This document shows, one piece after another, positions 35,174 through 47,599 of a DNA stretch of 64,000 nucleotides. The stretch is from Dastarcus helophoroides. Its lineage: Eukaryota; Arthropoda; Insecta; Coleoptera; Bothrideridae. The position numbers and the translations under genes were made by a program. The DNA lies in contig CM053336.1 of assembly GCA_028583605.1 (NCBI GenBank), forward strand, positions 22,987,004 through 23,051,003. The letters run 5' to 3'. The notes under the pieces were generated by a model. That model was not told the DNA's origin and made no database searches. It worked only from the letters and a program-made list of their open reading frames with translations. Numbering within the stretch: position 1 is the first letter of the stretch; each line of letters begins with the position of its first letter.

Positions 35174-35951
35174 TATATCATGATATATATCATGCCAACC
35201 CTCTAAATTATAGAGTAAGAAATAAGAAATTATCGGTTTCCATTCATAAAAACACGTGATTGATTAATTTTTCAATTTTAAAATTGTAACATTCCGCTCA
35301 TCCACTCAATGAACGAATGTCAAAATGGTATTGGATATAACGGCTTTAAGCGTGATGTCACTTGCTTAGCATAACCAATGGATGCTAGTTCACTGGCGTT
35401 TATCTTTGGTTATTGTATATCGTGCTTTTATGTTTTTGTGGTGATTTCGTTTTATTTTAATGAAAATATGGACTAATATAGTATTGTGTAAACGCGTTGG
35501 CCCTAAACCTTCGACGAGAATTCATTATGCCATATTAAAAATTTTAACACACAATACCAAACTTTACTTGCGCATGTTTGGTGGCTCTACAAATGACGTC
35601 ACCCTTGTTTGAACCTAGCGACTAGTGTTTCCGCCGCAGTTTAAATAGGTGAATTCTATTTCGCAAATTTCATGGCATAAAGCCATATCATTTAAGGTAA
35701 ATAAAAAATTATACCGAATAATATAGCGGTGTGAAAATTTTATAGCTATTAATGTGACGAGATTGTTATGCGATTTATAAAAATCGAGGAGGTTGCCACG
35801 CGACGAGGCGTTAGCCGAGTCGTCAGGCCATATCTGAGATTCTTTAAATCGCCAATAATCGAGTTGCTTTCAAAGCTTCATCGTTACATTGTCAACCATG
35901 ACATAAAACAATCAACAACCTTTTAAAATGAAATTTGTATTTAGGGTATTA
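35174..35951. other. No gene seen
   Basis: Intergenic sequence of mixed composition (for example gacgaggcgttagccgagtc near 35800). No ORF or recognisable repeat. Confidence 0.4.
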
Positions 35952-37234
35952 CGAGGGCGGTTCATTAGGTACCCGTGTTTGAAGGCAGAGGACGTTCGTG
36001 AGTAAAGTTAGTGTTATCATCGTGTGCTGCCATCTATCAGACGACGCTTAAACAAATTTCAGGCTGATTGGTAGGTTAGTTTCGATTTGGCAGCCATCCG
36101 AGTCAGATGTGTTTCGTGATTTTCGCTAAGATGGAAAAAGAGCAGTATCGTTCGGTAATTCGCTTTCTGTTTTTGGACGGGAAAAAATGCGAGAAGATAA
36201 AAGCAAAGTTGGATGCTGTTTATGAGGACACGTCGCCATCCATGACCACAGCTAGATATTGGTTCAACGAATTTAAACGTGGGCGAACACCCGTTTTTGA
36301 TGGGGAGCGACCAGGACGCCCGGCAGACGTGGTTACCGAGGAAATCATTGAAAAAGTCCACGACATGATTCTCGCTGATCGACGAACGAAAGTGCGCGAA
36401 GTAGCAAAGGCCGTAGGTGTGTCGACCGGAACGGCAATTAATATTTTACATGATAAGTTGGCGATGAAAAAATTGTCGGCCCGATGGGTGCCGCGATTGC
36501 TCACGCTGGACAACAAGCGGATGCGGCTGTTAACTTCGAAGCAGTGTTTGGGGCAATTTAAGCGAAACCCCAAGGACTTTTTGCATCGAGTTGTCACCGT
36601 TGATGAAACCTGGATTCATCATTACACACCAGAAACTAAGCAACAATCAAAACAATGGATTTCTCCCGGTGAATCTGCATCAAAGAAGGCGAAGACGGTC
36701 CCATCGGCCGGCAACGATTTTTTGGGATGCGAAGGGCGTCAACCACATGGATTTTTTAGAAAAAGGAAGAACGATCACTGGACAATACTACAGTGAGTTA
36801 TTGAACCGCTTCGACAAAAAATTAAAGGAGACACGACCGCATTTGGCGAAAAAAACGGTGTTGTTTTATCACAATACCGCACCAGCACATTCATGTGGTG
36901 TTGTCGCCGCCAAACTACACGAATTGCGTTATGAATCGCTGCCGCACCCCCCGTATTTACCCGATCTGGCTCCCTGCGACTTTTTCTTGTTCCCTAACAT
37001 GAAGAAATGGCCCGCGGGAAAAAAAATTAGCTCAAACGAGGAAGTCACCGCCTAGACAGAGGCGTATTTTGGAGAGTTCGACAATTCCTATTTTTTGGAG
37101 GGGTTAAAAAAATGGCCGGAACGTTGGGAAATGTATATCTTTCTAAAAGGGAACTATGTTGAAAAATAAAAATATTTTTTTTGAAAAAAATGGTGTCTCT
37201 ATTTCTAACACGGGTACTTATTGAACCGCCCTCG
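35952..37234 (+). mobile_element. Full-length mariner-family element (1283 bp)
   Basis: TA-flanked inverted termini: cgagggcggttcattaggta at the left and the complement of cgagggcggttcaataagta at the right, both continuing to cccgtgtt. The transposase reading frame is complete end to end apart from one small deletion. The low divergence of termini and ORF suggests a fairly recent insertion. It lies between OR gene 2 and OR pseudogene 3. Confidence 0.9.
36131..37055 (+). pseudogene. Mariner transposase, frameshifted
   Basis: Cut-and-paste transposase that would bind the element's termini and excise it. The start at 36131 (MEKEQYRSVIRFLF) gives the usual mariner N-terminal helix-turn-helix. 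WVPRLLT and VTVDETWIHHYTPE follow, containing the first catalytic Asp. A small deletion near 36700-36712 changes frame after TVPSAG. The second frame continues FWDAKGVNHMDFLEKG, then YHNTAPAHS, where the second catalytic Asp is replaced by Asn, then YLPDLAPCDFFLFP with the third Asp. An in-frame stop (tag, 37053) ends the frame before the usual C-terminus. Not functional. Confidence 0.9.
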
Positions 37235-37625
37235 TATGATAGGTAACTAACGTATTATAACTGTAACTAACGTATTATGTGCTTCTAAGTTATTATAAAA
37301 CTGCTAAATGTTATGAGATTAATACTTATCAGTAAAGATTTAATTTTAAGGACACTTAATTTTCAATGATACAATGGAGACAATTAAAAAATAAGAGCCA
37401 AATAATCTAGGGCGGCCTTGGTGGTTATCCACTCGCTTAGAAATGAGTTTATAATTTATCAATAAATGCCGCATCTGCACCTTGCTGAAATATTTACATG
37501 ATAAAATATACTTTATGAGAACAAATGCCCTCTATTTATGAACTGGACTAATGTATCTTATTAAAAATTTATTGGTAATTTCCTATTTTTAATTAATATG
37601 AAAAGACTACGCAGATTCTACATTT

Positions 37626-37955
37626 ATGGATATTGCGCCTAAGTACGAAATATGCACAAGTCAAAAAAATTGCAAAGATTTCCAACCAAGGATTTAACAT
37701 TTTTCAAAACAGGTTTTTGATTTATCAAATGATTTAATGTTTCACCAATATATTTCTACTGTAGAAGATCCTCTGCGAATTTGTAAATGTCTTATGGTTG
37801 ATTTGTACGATAATTCCATTGTGTGTAAAATGGTGATCCGTTACGTCATATTACTTCAAATTATTAACGTTGCAATCACGGCCTTTGGTTTTCTAACGAC
37901 AGATGACTTTTATATTCTGGTGACGCACGGACCGTTTTGTTTGGCTGAATTCTAT
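37626..37955 (+). pseudogene. OR pseudogene 3 exon 1
   Basis: Homologous to 15396-15704. Internal stop at 37695-37697 and loss of the GT donor after TTDDFYILVTHGPFCLAEFY. The rest is well conserved, with LMVDLYDN and AITAFGFLTT. Confidence 0.85.
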
Positions 37956-38189
37956 GAATGTATGCGAAGTTTTTGGTTTTTATTCCCGATAAAGTAGACT
38001 GGATAATATTACATACATTGTTATACTACACTGGTGAGTGATTTCACTTCACATGAAACGCTATCACCCATTAGGGGTTAATTGCAGCTTCTGTTGGGTG
38101 TTTCATAAAAACATAAGAATGGACAACACATAAAGATGATATTATTATGAAATGTCAAGCAGAAGTTAGTAATTTAAAGTTTAAGCTAG

Positions 38190-38600
38190 GATGTCGTTGT
38201 GAGTTAAAAAGCTAAATTTTCCAGAGGGTCTAATTTTCAGAAAAAAATAGAAAAAACTTGTACGAATAGCAAGTTTTAGCTCGAAATTTTTAGAAAAAAA
38301 CTAAATCTTCAAAACCCCCCGAAAATATTGATTTTGAAAATCGAAAAACGCTAAGCTGTAAAATTTCTAGGTTCACCCCCAAACTTTGAGAAACATGTTG
38401 AAATTTTTTGATTAAACGGAAAATATTGAGAATTTTTATACAGTTTTTGAAAAGTTTATCTTTTTAACACTTTATTTTTGAATTTTCTTTTCCAGCTAAA
38501 TACTTAGTTTTTTTACTGACATTTTTCTTGGGAAACTAAGAGAATAGGAGAATCATCGTTTTTTAAAAAGGTAAAATCTTCCAAAAATTAATATTTTACG
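38190..38600. repeat. Degenerate AT-rich tract in the pseudogene intron
   Basis: cgaaatttttagaaaaa-type variants as in other tracts. No gene. Confidence 0.4.
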
Positions 38601-38842
38601 TGCAAAGTGACTTTAAGTTTAAATATTCGACGTTTCATTGAGACTTTGATTTTCCCATTTGAAATTTTACTCAAAGCTTCATGTAATATCTGAAGGTGAG
38701 AGTATGAAAGGAGAAATATGAAAAAAAGGATCAAGGTTCTTTGAATGCTTGGGCTTGTTTCAGATCCTACTCTGGGCATGCTCTTTGACCTTCTAAATAT
38801 TACATTACTAATTGTACATTGAAACTTGTTTTTAAATTTCAG

Positions 38843-39317
38843 TATGATTATTTGGTGGTAGATCCGATATATCTTTAACGAACTTTTGGTCAATGTAAAC
38901 CAGATTTTATGTTCGTGCAATCCTAACAACACGAGTGTATATTATAGTTATTATCGATACTGTTTCTTTATTAGGAAAATGCTTATACTTCATTTCATCG
39001 CGTCTATATGTTCTTTAGTTGTGTTTTTACCAACAAAGAACAATACAGAAGTAATAAGAAACATGATATAGTCAAATATGTGTAGAGCAATATCTACCTA
39101 AATATTTAATATTAATCTAGTTGTCATCTATGCCCACCGTCTTATTGATATATCATGGAGTACTTTTATCGTACTAGGCATTGTATCACATTACAAAAGA
39201 AATTCTTGTTATAAAGTTGATGAGACATCATTTAAAAAAATTAAGAGAATACAGAAAACATTGGAAAATAGAATCAGTTTTGATGGAATGCATTCAAATG
39301 CATATTAAACTCAAAAG
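38843..39317 (+). pseudogene. OR pseudogene 3 exon 2
   Basis: Homologous to 19150-19637 (475 against 488 nt). NQILCSCNPNN, VYYSYYRYCFFIRKMLILHF and EVIRNMI are recognisable between stops. The 3' donor (aaaag|gtatgt) is intact. Confidence 0.85.
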
Positions 39318-39559
39318 GTATGTAACATGTTTTAAGGTACGTATGGTGTTAAAGCTGTGCAATGTTGACAAGACATCGACGTTAGAATCAGTCAAATGTC
39401 ATTTGATATCAATTTTAACTGAAAGATTCAATTATAAACTCGAAATTTTCACCATTTTTGTATCGAAAATTTGACAATATTTTCAAAAATATTTAAAATA
39501 AATAATTTGAATCATTAAGCCATTGGTTTGAATCATTAAGCCATTGGTTTAAATCATTT

Positions 39560-40590
39560 AATACCTTGTTGGGGGCAGCCATCTGTTTTAGTAGTTGTAG
39601 ACATTCCCACACTAGTATGAATTTGGCAGTAAAACCACTCAGAGCTTTAAGCGCTGCTTGACTGTCTTAACAGATATAGATCCTTGCCCCTCGTAAGACC
39701 TTCGATAGATATTCCCAGGTGCACAGTTCTATGTCATGTATTTCTGCCCGGAATATTGTGGGAGTTTGACCTAAGGCTTTTGTTAGCCAATATTTTGGGC
39801 CACATACGCTGACCCCAACTTCTTCTGCTGTTTCTGACCTATCCGTGTACCAGATAAGTGATCCTTGCGGTAGTTTAGGTTTTTGATCCATCCCACTCTA
39901 CGGCGATCATTTATGACCACTTCAAATAAGTGTTCGAACTCCAACATGGTTTGTATTGTATCAACCGCATTTGTTGTTGCTAATGACACAAATTCTTTGA
40001 GAATACTCATGTATCCGATAAAGTCTTCTTCCTTCAGATCTACTGTCTAAATCAGTCTTAAAACTTTCAGAATTGCCACTTTCTTTACCTGTAGATGTAA
40101 AGGGGAGAAATTCAGCATGACTGAGCTGCAGTTTAACAGGTTCTCATTGCTCCTGTAATTCCAAGACATGCTAAACGTTGTACTTTTGCAAGTTTATCTT
40201 GTGTGGTCTTTTCTTTTGCTTTTGGTCGCCATACTAACGAGGCGTACGTAACCATTGATCTGAAAACAGTCAAGTAAGACCAGTAGATCGTTTTGGGGTT
40301 CAGTCTCCAGATTTTTTCAAAGAGTCTACGGCAGGTCCAGTTCACCAGTGTTGCACGTTCGACTAACTTTGTCAGGCATGTGTTCCAAGTAAATTTTTGA
40401 TCTAGCATTAAACCTGGGTATTTTGTCTCACTTGGGAAGTCAATTTGTATTCCGTTCGTGATGGAAGCTATAAATGAGAACTTTGTTCTTTTAGTGAATG
40501 GAATAATAAATGTTTTGCTTGGGTTGACTCTCAGGATTTTCGTCGAGCACCAATTGTTGACGATATTTAGGGCGATTTGCATTAGGTTTA
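39560..40590 (-). pseudogene. Non-LTR retrotransposon fragment with RNase H domain
   Basis: Minus strand. 40582-40133 is the end of the RT domain and thumb (NWCSTKILRVNPSKTFIIPF, KYPGLMLDQKFTWNTCL, and further on SMVTYASLVWRP). After a frame change, 39891-39667 is an RNase H segment (LIWYTDRSETAEEVGVSVCG, then PTIFRAEIHDIELC), where the usual TDGSK has become TDRSE. Such an RNase H follows RT in I, R1 and LOA-type LINEs. Frameshifted and 5'-truncated. Its right edge abuts the hAT-type element. Confidence 0.85.
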
Positions 40591-40592
40591 AT

Positions 40593-41129
40593 CAGTGGCG
40601 GCTAGTGCTAAAAAAAATTGGAGGTTGCAAAGAAACATCTGCAAAAAATGGGCCGAAATTATATTTACTGTTAAAGTTTTATTTATTTACAACAAAAACT
40701 AACTTATTATAAGGAGAAGCCCATACGACGATATTTACCAGTTGCAATTTTATCGATAACTCTGAAATTAAAAAGTCGGATATTCTTGTTCAATACGTTA
40801 TGATTTGCAGTGCACACGTGCAACCCAATGCCGCTTATGGGCGCGTATTCAAACCAACCAAAATATTAGCTAACGCGCAGATGCGTACATGTAACATAAG
40901 GTTTGCAATCTAGCGTGCAAACTCTGCAAACCAACTAACATTATATCTATCAAACAGGAACAAACCAGGGAAATTTGCTACAGTCGGTAGTTTGTTTGGT
41001 TGTTTGGTAATGCCAAATGCGTTATTTATTATGACAATGAACAAAAATTACTTTGTGTTTATCTCAGCCTTAGTTTTTTTTTTTTTAGCGGTTGTGCAAA
41101 CCTGCAAATCTTAGTACCAGCCGCCACTG
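40593..41129. mobile_element. hAT-type non-autonomous element (537 bp)
   Basis: Termini cagtggcggctagtgct at the left and the complement of cagtggcggctggtact at the right. Flanks ggtttaat and actttaat resemble an imperfect 8-bp target duplication, as expected for hAT. No transposase coding sequence seen. Confidence 0.75.
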
Positions 41130-41550
41130 ACTTTAATATAACTCTGTCAGGCTTTCCCCTTATAGTGACGACAATAATCTGTTTGAGCTAATGTGCGTAT
41201 CTGATTTATTATTTAGTGATGATTTCAACATTTATATACAAGAGACCTGCGAGAAAACAAGCATTTATATGTTTTCTTCCCAATGTGTGTTTCCAATTTT
41301 TATGCTGATCTGTAAATCACACCAAAAAATTTCACCAGACACTTCCGAAAAAATTATTTAAAAAAAACCGGCACATGGAGCAATGGGTAGTTTATTTTGG
41401 TTTGGACGTGCTCAATGCTTGTTCCAATTTATTTGTTATAAAAAGGAAAAGAAGAAACTGGATTATTAACTGATTTAAAAAAAAAGACCAGATAGAAAAT
41501 TTATATGTTCAAGAAAGATGGGAAATACATTTTTCTATCCTGTAGATTAA

Positions 41551-42129
41551 CCCGCCGATGGGCGCGCGCGGTCTCTCAGACCGCACTTATATTTATTATT
41601 TTATATTTCAATAATTAGTTTGTCAATAATGCTCATTTTTGGTTTAGCTGAGTTTTATAACATCACAAATGTAATGGTTGATCAAGTGATTAATTATATG
41701 TCCATTTTTGTAAGTTATAGCTATTTGCATTATGTGATACCGCGCGCCCCCACGCATGTTAAATTGTTTTGTCATTATAGTTCCAGATATAAATTGACTA
41801 TTGCTTGGAAATAAGGCTGTAGGGGATAATTCCAAACTAGTATGGTCCAAATGAAACCTATTTTTGGGCCCAAACCCTTAAATATAATATTACCGGAAAT
41901 TTAGTTCCGTATTTCGTACAATAAATTGGCCTTTGTATTTGGCTAAATTTTTTGTTTATAGGTTAAAGCAATGCATGATTTGTAATTTAATTTTATTAAC
42001 AAATATACCAAGATACCATATTTCATCCTAGAACCAAAAAAAGGTAATAAATAACATTATTTATAGATGCGGTCTCTGAGACCGCGCGCGCCCCTTCGTG
42101 TTACAAAGTATGGCGCGCCTACTCTAGGG
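41551..42129. mobile_element. piggyBac-type non-autonomous element (579 bp) with perfect TTAA duplications
   Basis: TTAA at 41547-41550 and 42130-42133 bracket CCC...GGG ends; the right end on the complement reads ccctagagtaggcgcgcc. A subterminal inverted repeat, gcgcgcgcggtctctcagac at the left, is matched in inverse at 42067-42092 (gcggtctctgagaccgcgcg), giving internal palindromes. The 64-codon frame inside (41620-41814) is not a recognisable transposase. Confidence 0.85.
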
Positions 42130-42133
42130 TTAA

Positions 42134-45100
42134 AAACCAAGTTTCCAGAATAAAAAAATGCAGTAAAATAAAACGTGGACGTACAAAGTATACGTTTGAT
42201 GAACCCTTATAGATTAAAATAAATTTTAAATACATAAAAACGACAATTTCGCTAAAGTGCCCAAACCACCCTATAGTTGGGAGGATTGGGCACATTTGAT
42301 ATGTTTCAAAAATCCTTTTACAACTTTAAGACTGATTACAAATTATACACTCTTCTTTGTTATAATTATAGCCAAATATATAATTTATTGATCTGAAAAT
42401 TAAATATTTTATTATGTAAGAAAAACAAAATTCTATTAAGTCTTATGTGAAAAAGTGCCCATACCTCCCTTATATTGAAAATCGGAATGGAATGGAACCG
42501 AGCAACCTACAAAGAGTATTTGCTACTGCTACTTTGTCACTGTTACGTGATCGGAAAATGGCAGTGAAAATGGAATCGAACTAGGAGCAACCGACAAGAA
42601 ATAGCTGCTATTCCATTAAACTGTTTCTGCTAATTAGTCACACTACCAAACTGCTCCTGCTATCAGGACTATATAATAACAGTACCTATACTTACCTACC
42701 CTCCAAAAAGTGTTGTATAATTACAATATGATTTTATTATAACAGTAAAAAAAAACAGTCCTTTATGGCGAAAATTGGCTTTAATGTTTACATAGTTTTA
42801 TACTAAGTGTTACTGTTACATATGTCACGTAGTATTTCATTAGTGATTAGTAAATTCCATGAGCAAGATGTAAAGTAACTTGAGAAAATATAAAATTTTT
42901 ATAAGATTTCGTTCGTAAAGGGAATTCCCTTACAATTGCGAATTATTCTGAAGGTTTTCGACGAATCAGGAGCCGTTTGCTTTCATTTTAGCTGGATATT
43001 AAGTAATCTGTTTTTGTTGCTATGGTTATATTTAACCATTAGACTAGTTATTTAAAGCTCCGCGTTTTAAAATTGTGATCTATTTTGAAAATTTTTATGA
43101 ACTCTTAGGAGATTTCCTGTAATCTTGTTAGAAGAAGTATAATCCACCACACGTTTCGATGACATATTCCTCTCTCGCCTTTGGCTCAGGCTACAAACCT
43201 TTCGCTCCTGTGGAATATGTGCCATTCCATAACTTGTTGTGGAATATACCATAATATTAATTGGCTAGTCATTTATTAAATTTAAAATAACAGCTATTAA
43301 AAATTATACTTACTATTTACATGTAAATATATGAAAATTGTTAGAATCCTCATGATTTTGGGATACGGTGCCGTATCTGAATCTTCTTAATTTGTTAGTT
43401 TCACATTGTTGCTATAAACGGCGTTGAATATTAGGATTAAACATAAAGTTACCAAAATTACTAAATAGTACAAATATGTTGCTCGTATTTACAATCGATA
43501 GTCAAAGTACTAGTGTTTCAAGAGTCCGATGCAATTGTTGTAGGCATTTAGAATAACGTGGTTTTTAGCTAAAATCTTAAGCAATTCGGTAAACACCGGC
43601 AAATAACAGAGTAAGAAAATATTTTGTTTTTTGACTGACTTAAACCAGTCTTTAAGCTAAAAGACAATATGTATCAAGCGAATAAGCAAAACATATGTTA
43701 TTTTCTTATACGACTGCGATAACTTGGTATTTTACTTAAATGACGGAGCCGTTTGAGGCTTCTAGAAAAAGCTAAGCAGCTACAAAAGAAGAAAGTATAT
43801 AGTCCGACTAGGGTCAAAAGAAAGGTGCTGAAAAAATATTAGAAACACTCTTTCTTACCAAAGGTTGATCCTGTCCACTAGATTGCAAAAACATTATGGC
43901 GAAGGATTGGACATTAAAAACAAGACCAAGCAAAAAATATTGCTCACACTATTCTAAGAAATTGGTTATTGCGAAATGCTGTTAAAATTTAATTTGAAAC
44001 AAAATTCTTAACTGAAATTCTCAAAACAATATAGTAACAAAATGTAGTTATAAAATTTGTAGTAGTGATTGTGTAGTGTAAGGAACTCTCTGAAAACATT
44101 TGATAATAGGAAGAGGCCGCGAGAATGAATCATGGCAGATAAGCGCTCCAGACTTTTCCGCAAGCGATAACTCTTATCTGTACGAAGACCTGTTCTAGAA
44201 ACCGGAATGGTACCTATATATACGCCGTCGCCTTATCCTAAGTCAGTTGGTTGGTCAGTTAGTCATTTAGTTGGATAATTAGATATTTTGATAGTAAAGT
44301 GAATCATGACTGTAGTGTTCCGAATTAAGTTTTGAAATAAAATGTTACAGTTTAAGAAATTTCACCTTTCGAGCCGATTACGCGCAACAATACTATTTAC
44401 TGTAAATTTAAAAAACCATATTTTAACCAGACAAAAAATATTGTAGAATTTATGATCTTGTTCAGGTTAGTAGATTTACATATTTTTGTGTGCTTGTTTT
44501 GTTACCAGATAGGTCGTTTTTACTTAAATTGACGAAACAGTAAGGTCAATGGCTATATGTCTAAAATAAGTAAGGTATCAAAAATCTATCCGAACCATTT
44601 TTGTAATATAAAGGGCAAACCTAAACTATATATGTAACTAACACATTCTAACTTATTATTAACATCAGCCGTCGCTACTAAATCAAAAACGGCAGCCTCC
44701 TACTTCTGGTATCTATTTGAAAACCCTTAAATATGCTTTTCAATAATACATTTTACAGAGCTAGAAGTAGTTGTCAATGTTATAAAAATAACTAGAAAAT
44801 TTATTAAAGAATTATATTCGTTGTTAATATAAAAGATATTGAAATTGGTTTCCATCAGCCTATCTTCATACTCTTGACGAATTATTTCTCTGTATGTAGC
44901 TCGGCATCATTGGAATATGCTTTCCCGCAATCTACAGTTACGTCATTGACTCACGTTGTGCTTTAAAAAGAATAGAAATCAAGTGATGGTAAGTCCCTCA
45001 GGTGATCATTTATAAGAAATTGTCTTTCAATCCACTGCAATCCACAAGTACAGGGTTGCATTTAAGATTATTTAGTTGTGATGGCTGGTGGTAAGAAAAT

Positions 45101-45625
45101 AAATTAGAACCATCGTTTGGGTTCTCCTCCTTCTTATAGAATTTCGAGGGATTTTTGATATTTTTTTGTCACTGGATATGGTAAACTTTTTGTTTTCTCT
45201 GTAGGGATTTAGAGACTATTCTTGTAATAATTATCTATTATGATTTACATGGTTACCATTCCCTTTTATTTCTAATATAGCAATTATCTATAGTACAAGT
45301 CTATGTATATGCAATGTAAAGACAGTGCAGAATATCAACAAAATTGTTTCTTCAAGGTTTGATTATAAAGTCGAAATTTGGAAATGATTTCGAAATTTCG
45401 TAGTATGTATCTGAAATAACCTTATTTATGCATAACGTCAACATTTCTAAATGAAGGCAAACATTTCGAGAAATCAGGAAGGGGATCTTAAAGGTGTTTT
45501 TATGTTTGAGTTAAAAGTATGCGTGAGAAAGTACGCAAGAGAACAAAACTGAGTTTTCTGTCACTACAGTTTTTGAGCAGGAGAACATATTTATTTAGAA
45601 CGATCCATAACAATATTGTTTTCAG
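42134..45625. other. No gene seen; possible solo LTR within
   Basis: Between the piggyBac-type element and the orphan OR exon. It holds a short hairpin (gtgcccaaaccacc / ggaggattgggcac, about 42258-42300) and otherwise unassigned AT-rich sequence. OR exons 3-5 were searched for by their conserved peptides and not found. Confidence 0.4.
44075..44390 (+). mobile_element. Possible solo LTR
   Basis: Contains a TATA-like tatatatacg (about 44217), then agtcagttggttggtcagtt at the expected start-site distance, then aataaa (44336-44341), and a tgta...aaca frame of ends. No flanking duplication, primer-binding site or internal domain was found, so this is tentative. Confidence 0.3.
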
Positions 45626-45703
45626 TTTCTCAAGCCCGTTAGTACAATAATATTTTTCACACTTAAAATAAAAGAGCAAATTAGTGCACAAATAAAACGA
45701 TAA
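45626..45703 (+). pseudogene. OR last exon, orphan (assigned to pseudogene 3)
   Basis: 78 nt after gttttcag: FLKPVSTIIFFTLKIK..., stop taa at 45701. Equivalent to 28262-28351 and 6900-6971. It has no frame damage itself, but no partner exons were found between it and 39317. It could instead be the remnant of a further OR copy. Confidence 0.75.
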
Positions 45704-47590
45704 TGCCTAACTTAATAGAAAAATAAATACATGTAATCTGCAGTTTAAACTGAATCAATGTTAGGACGGAATTTCTTAGAAGTTCTACAACAACACGAAA
45801 CCCTATTAAATATTTATGTCATACAGATCAGTTTTTTCGTGATCAAGTGAAATATTAAATATTTTCTTGTCCTGTTTGATTTCTCTAGTGATATAATTTA
45901 ACACTGAAGCATTCCAATTATGGTTAGTAGTAAGTTGCATGTTAGGTTTCATTGGTCTTGGTGCTCTTGAAATTAACGTATAAGGCCACAAGCGTACCAA
46001 TGGGACGGCAAAGCTGTAAACAAACTTATATGAAAATAACATATTGTAAATAGTAAAAACTTTGTTTTACAATCAGTAATATGAAAACAATAACTATTTT
46101 ACTTAATTGCAACTGTTTGACAAAGAACAGCCAGTAACCACATTTAACTTCTATCCTTCAAACTATCCTACTTAAGAGTACCCAATGCCTTTTTACACAT
46201 TTATCATTGTAATTACGCAAACATATTAACAATAAGAGGGGCATACAAGGAAGTATTGCCTGGCATATTAGATTTGGTTGAGAGGTTTTGGAATGCACAA
46301 ATGATGAAAGACTATTTTTGAGGCTTTTTAAGAATATGCTCCAACAAACTTCATGCAAGGTTGTCCCATAAGATATGGTTCGAAAATGCCAAGTAAATTC
46401 TTTTCGCATACAATTGATTTATATTGACACTAGCTACATACCCGATAAGTTTTTAACAACATTTCAGGAACCGTTTGCATTTTCTCAAATGTTAGAATTA
46501 ATGTTTGGGTAATTTGACTTTCTTTTGCCCCGTGTGTTTTAAGTGTCCCTCTTCCTTGTTCGCGACATTTCCCTTTTGATAAATCAAACCTTTAATCAGT
46601 CAAATGTATTGTCCTATTATGTAGTTATTTTTTAAATTCCTTAGAAGACTGAATAGCAATTTTCACGTTTTTTACTTCAAGAAGAACGCACTTCCCATAC
46701 AAATGTTTGTAACTTATTGAACACTTTTAGAGGATGAATGTTCAAAAATACTGATGCCATTGACATTTGTTTATAAACCGAAATTTAAACAGCAATTTCC
46801 ACATTTCTAATTTCAAACATGATTAACCCACAAACAAAACCCTCTATTTAACATCTTAATATGATAAATGTTCAAAAACTTTTTTAGTGCTCGCCAACCA
46901 CGTTATATAAGATTTTACTCGAAATTGCACAACACGACTGTTGGTCGTCGTTTGCTGTATTCAAGTAATTTTCCCCCAAATCACTTGTCATATAGCTTTT
47001 TGTTACATTTTTAAATTGAAATTAACTTCAACATTCGTTATTGAAAAACGACTCTCTGGGTGAATGTCTGTTATCGCACTACACGTCACAATTCTTAACC
47101 GATTTATAGCATTTTTGTTTCTATCGATTCAAATTTTTTCAGAATAGAACCCTATTGATAATGATTGGTCAAGTAGTTTAAATTTTAATATAGAAAAGCA
47201 TTATTTATTAGGCAAAAAATAAACTTAGAAATGCTAGTTTCTTATAACTTTTATACATATTTTAGGTAAAGTTCCCCTTAGGTACAATGTAAATGGAGAA
47301 GGCGCAATTCGCTTTTATTTTCCAGAAATACTAATTTAACGAAAAATTGTTGTTTATTTCATAGAAACTGTTTTTCGCTCTTTTTTAAAATGATGACGAA
47401 ATTATGGCAAGCGTGCCAGAATTGACACGTCAATTTTTTTTAATTTAGAACTGTCATCGCCCAAGAATAATGATCACTGTTGATATTCATATGAGATAAG
47501 TATAAGTGTAAGTTAGAATCTACACAAGGCATAAGATACCGAAATGAAAAATACTGTTGGCTGACTTTTGGCTAACAATTTTGTCTTTAA
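45704..47590. other. No gene seen apart from the conserved block at 45942-46013
   Basis: Downstream of the orphan OR exon. Open frames of 60-83 codons on the minus strand (for example 46409-46158) were not recognised. Confidence 0.4.
45942..46013 (-). other. Conserved coding-like block, possible terminal exon (copy 2)
   Basis: Minus strand after gtttacag: LCRPIGTLVALYVNFKSTKT then NET and taa. Homologue of 28691-28605. Both lie a few hundred bases 3' of an OR last exon in the same relative orientation. Confidence 0.35.
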
Positions 47591-47599
47591 ATCCTTACA

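Larger units (their letters stand above)
37626..45703 (+). pseudogene. Odorant receptor pseudogene, OR gene 3
   Basis: Closest in sequence to OR gene 2. Exon 1 (37626-37955): the frame from the homologous ATG hits taa at 37695 in an inserted stretch, then is open from FSKQVFDLSNDL to FCLAEFY. The donor has become ga (37956-37957) where gene 2 has gt. Exon 2 (38843-39317) starts with a deletion, has tag where gene 2 has Tyr (MIIWW*), another stop at 39069, and a frameshift before YHITKEILVIKLM. Exons 3-5 were not found in 39318-45625, which holds a LINE, a hAT and a piggyBac-type element. The last exon (45626-45703) is intact. Not functional, and decayed by several independent mutations. Confidence 0.85.

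Noticed and set aside
36059..36597. 100- and 125-codon minus-strand frames
   Set aside because: Antisense shadows of the mariner transposase.
44925..44995. Exon-like stretch LGIIGICFPAIYSYVIDSRC between a tag acceptor and a gtaagt donor
   Set aside because: It ends in an in-frame stop just before the donor, matches no OR exon and has no partner copy; probably chance.
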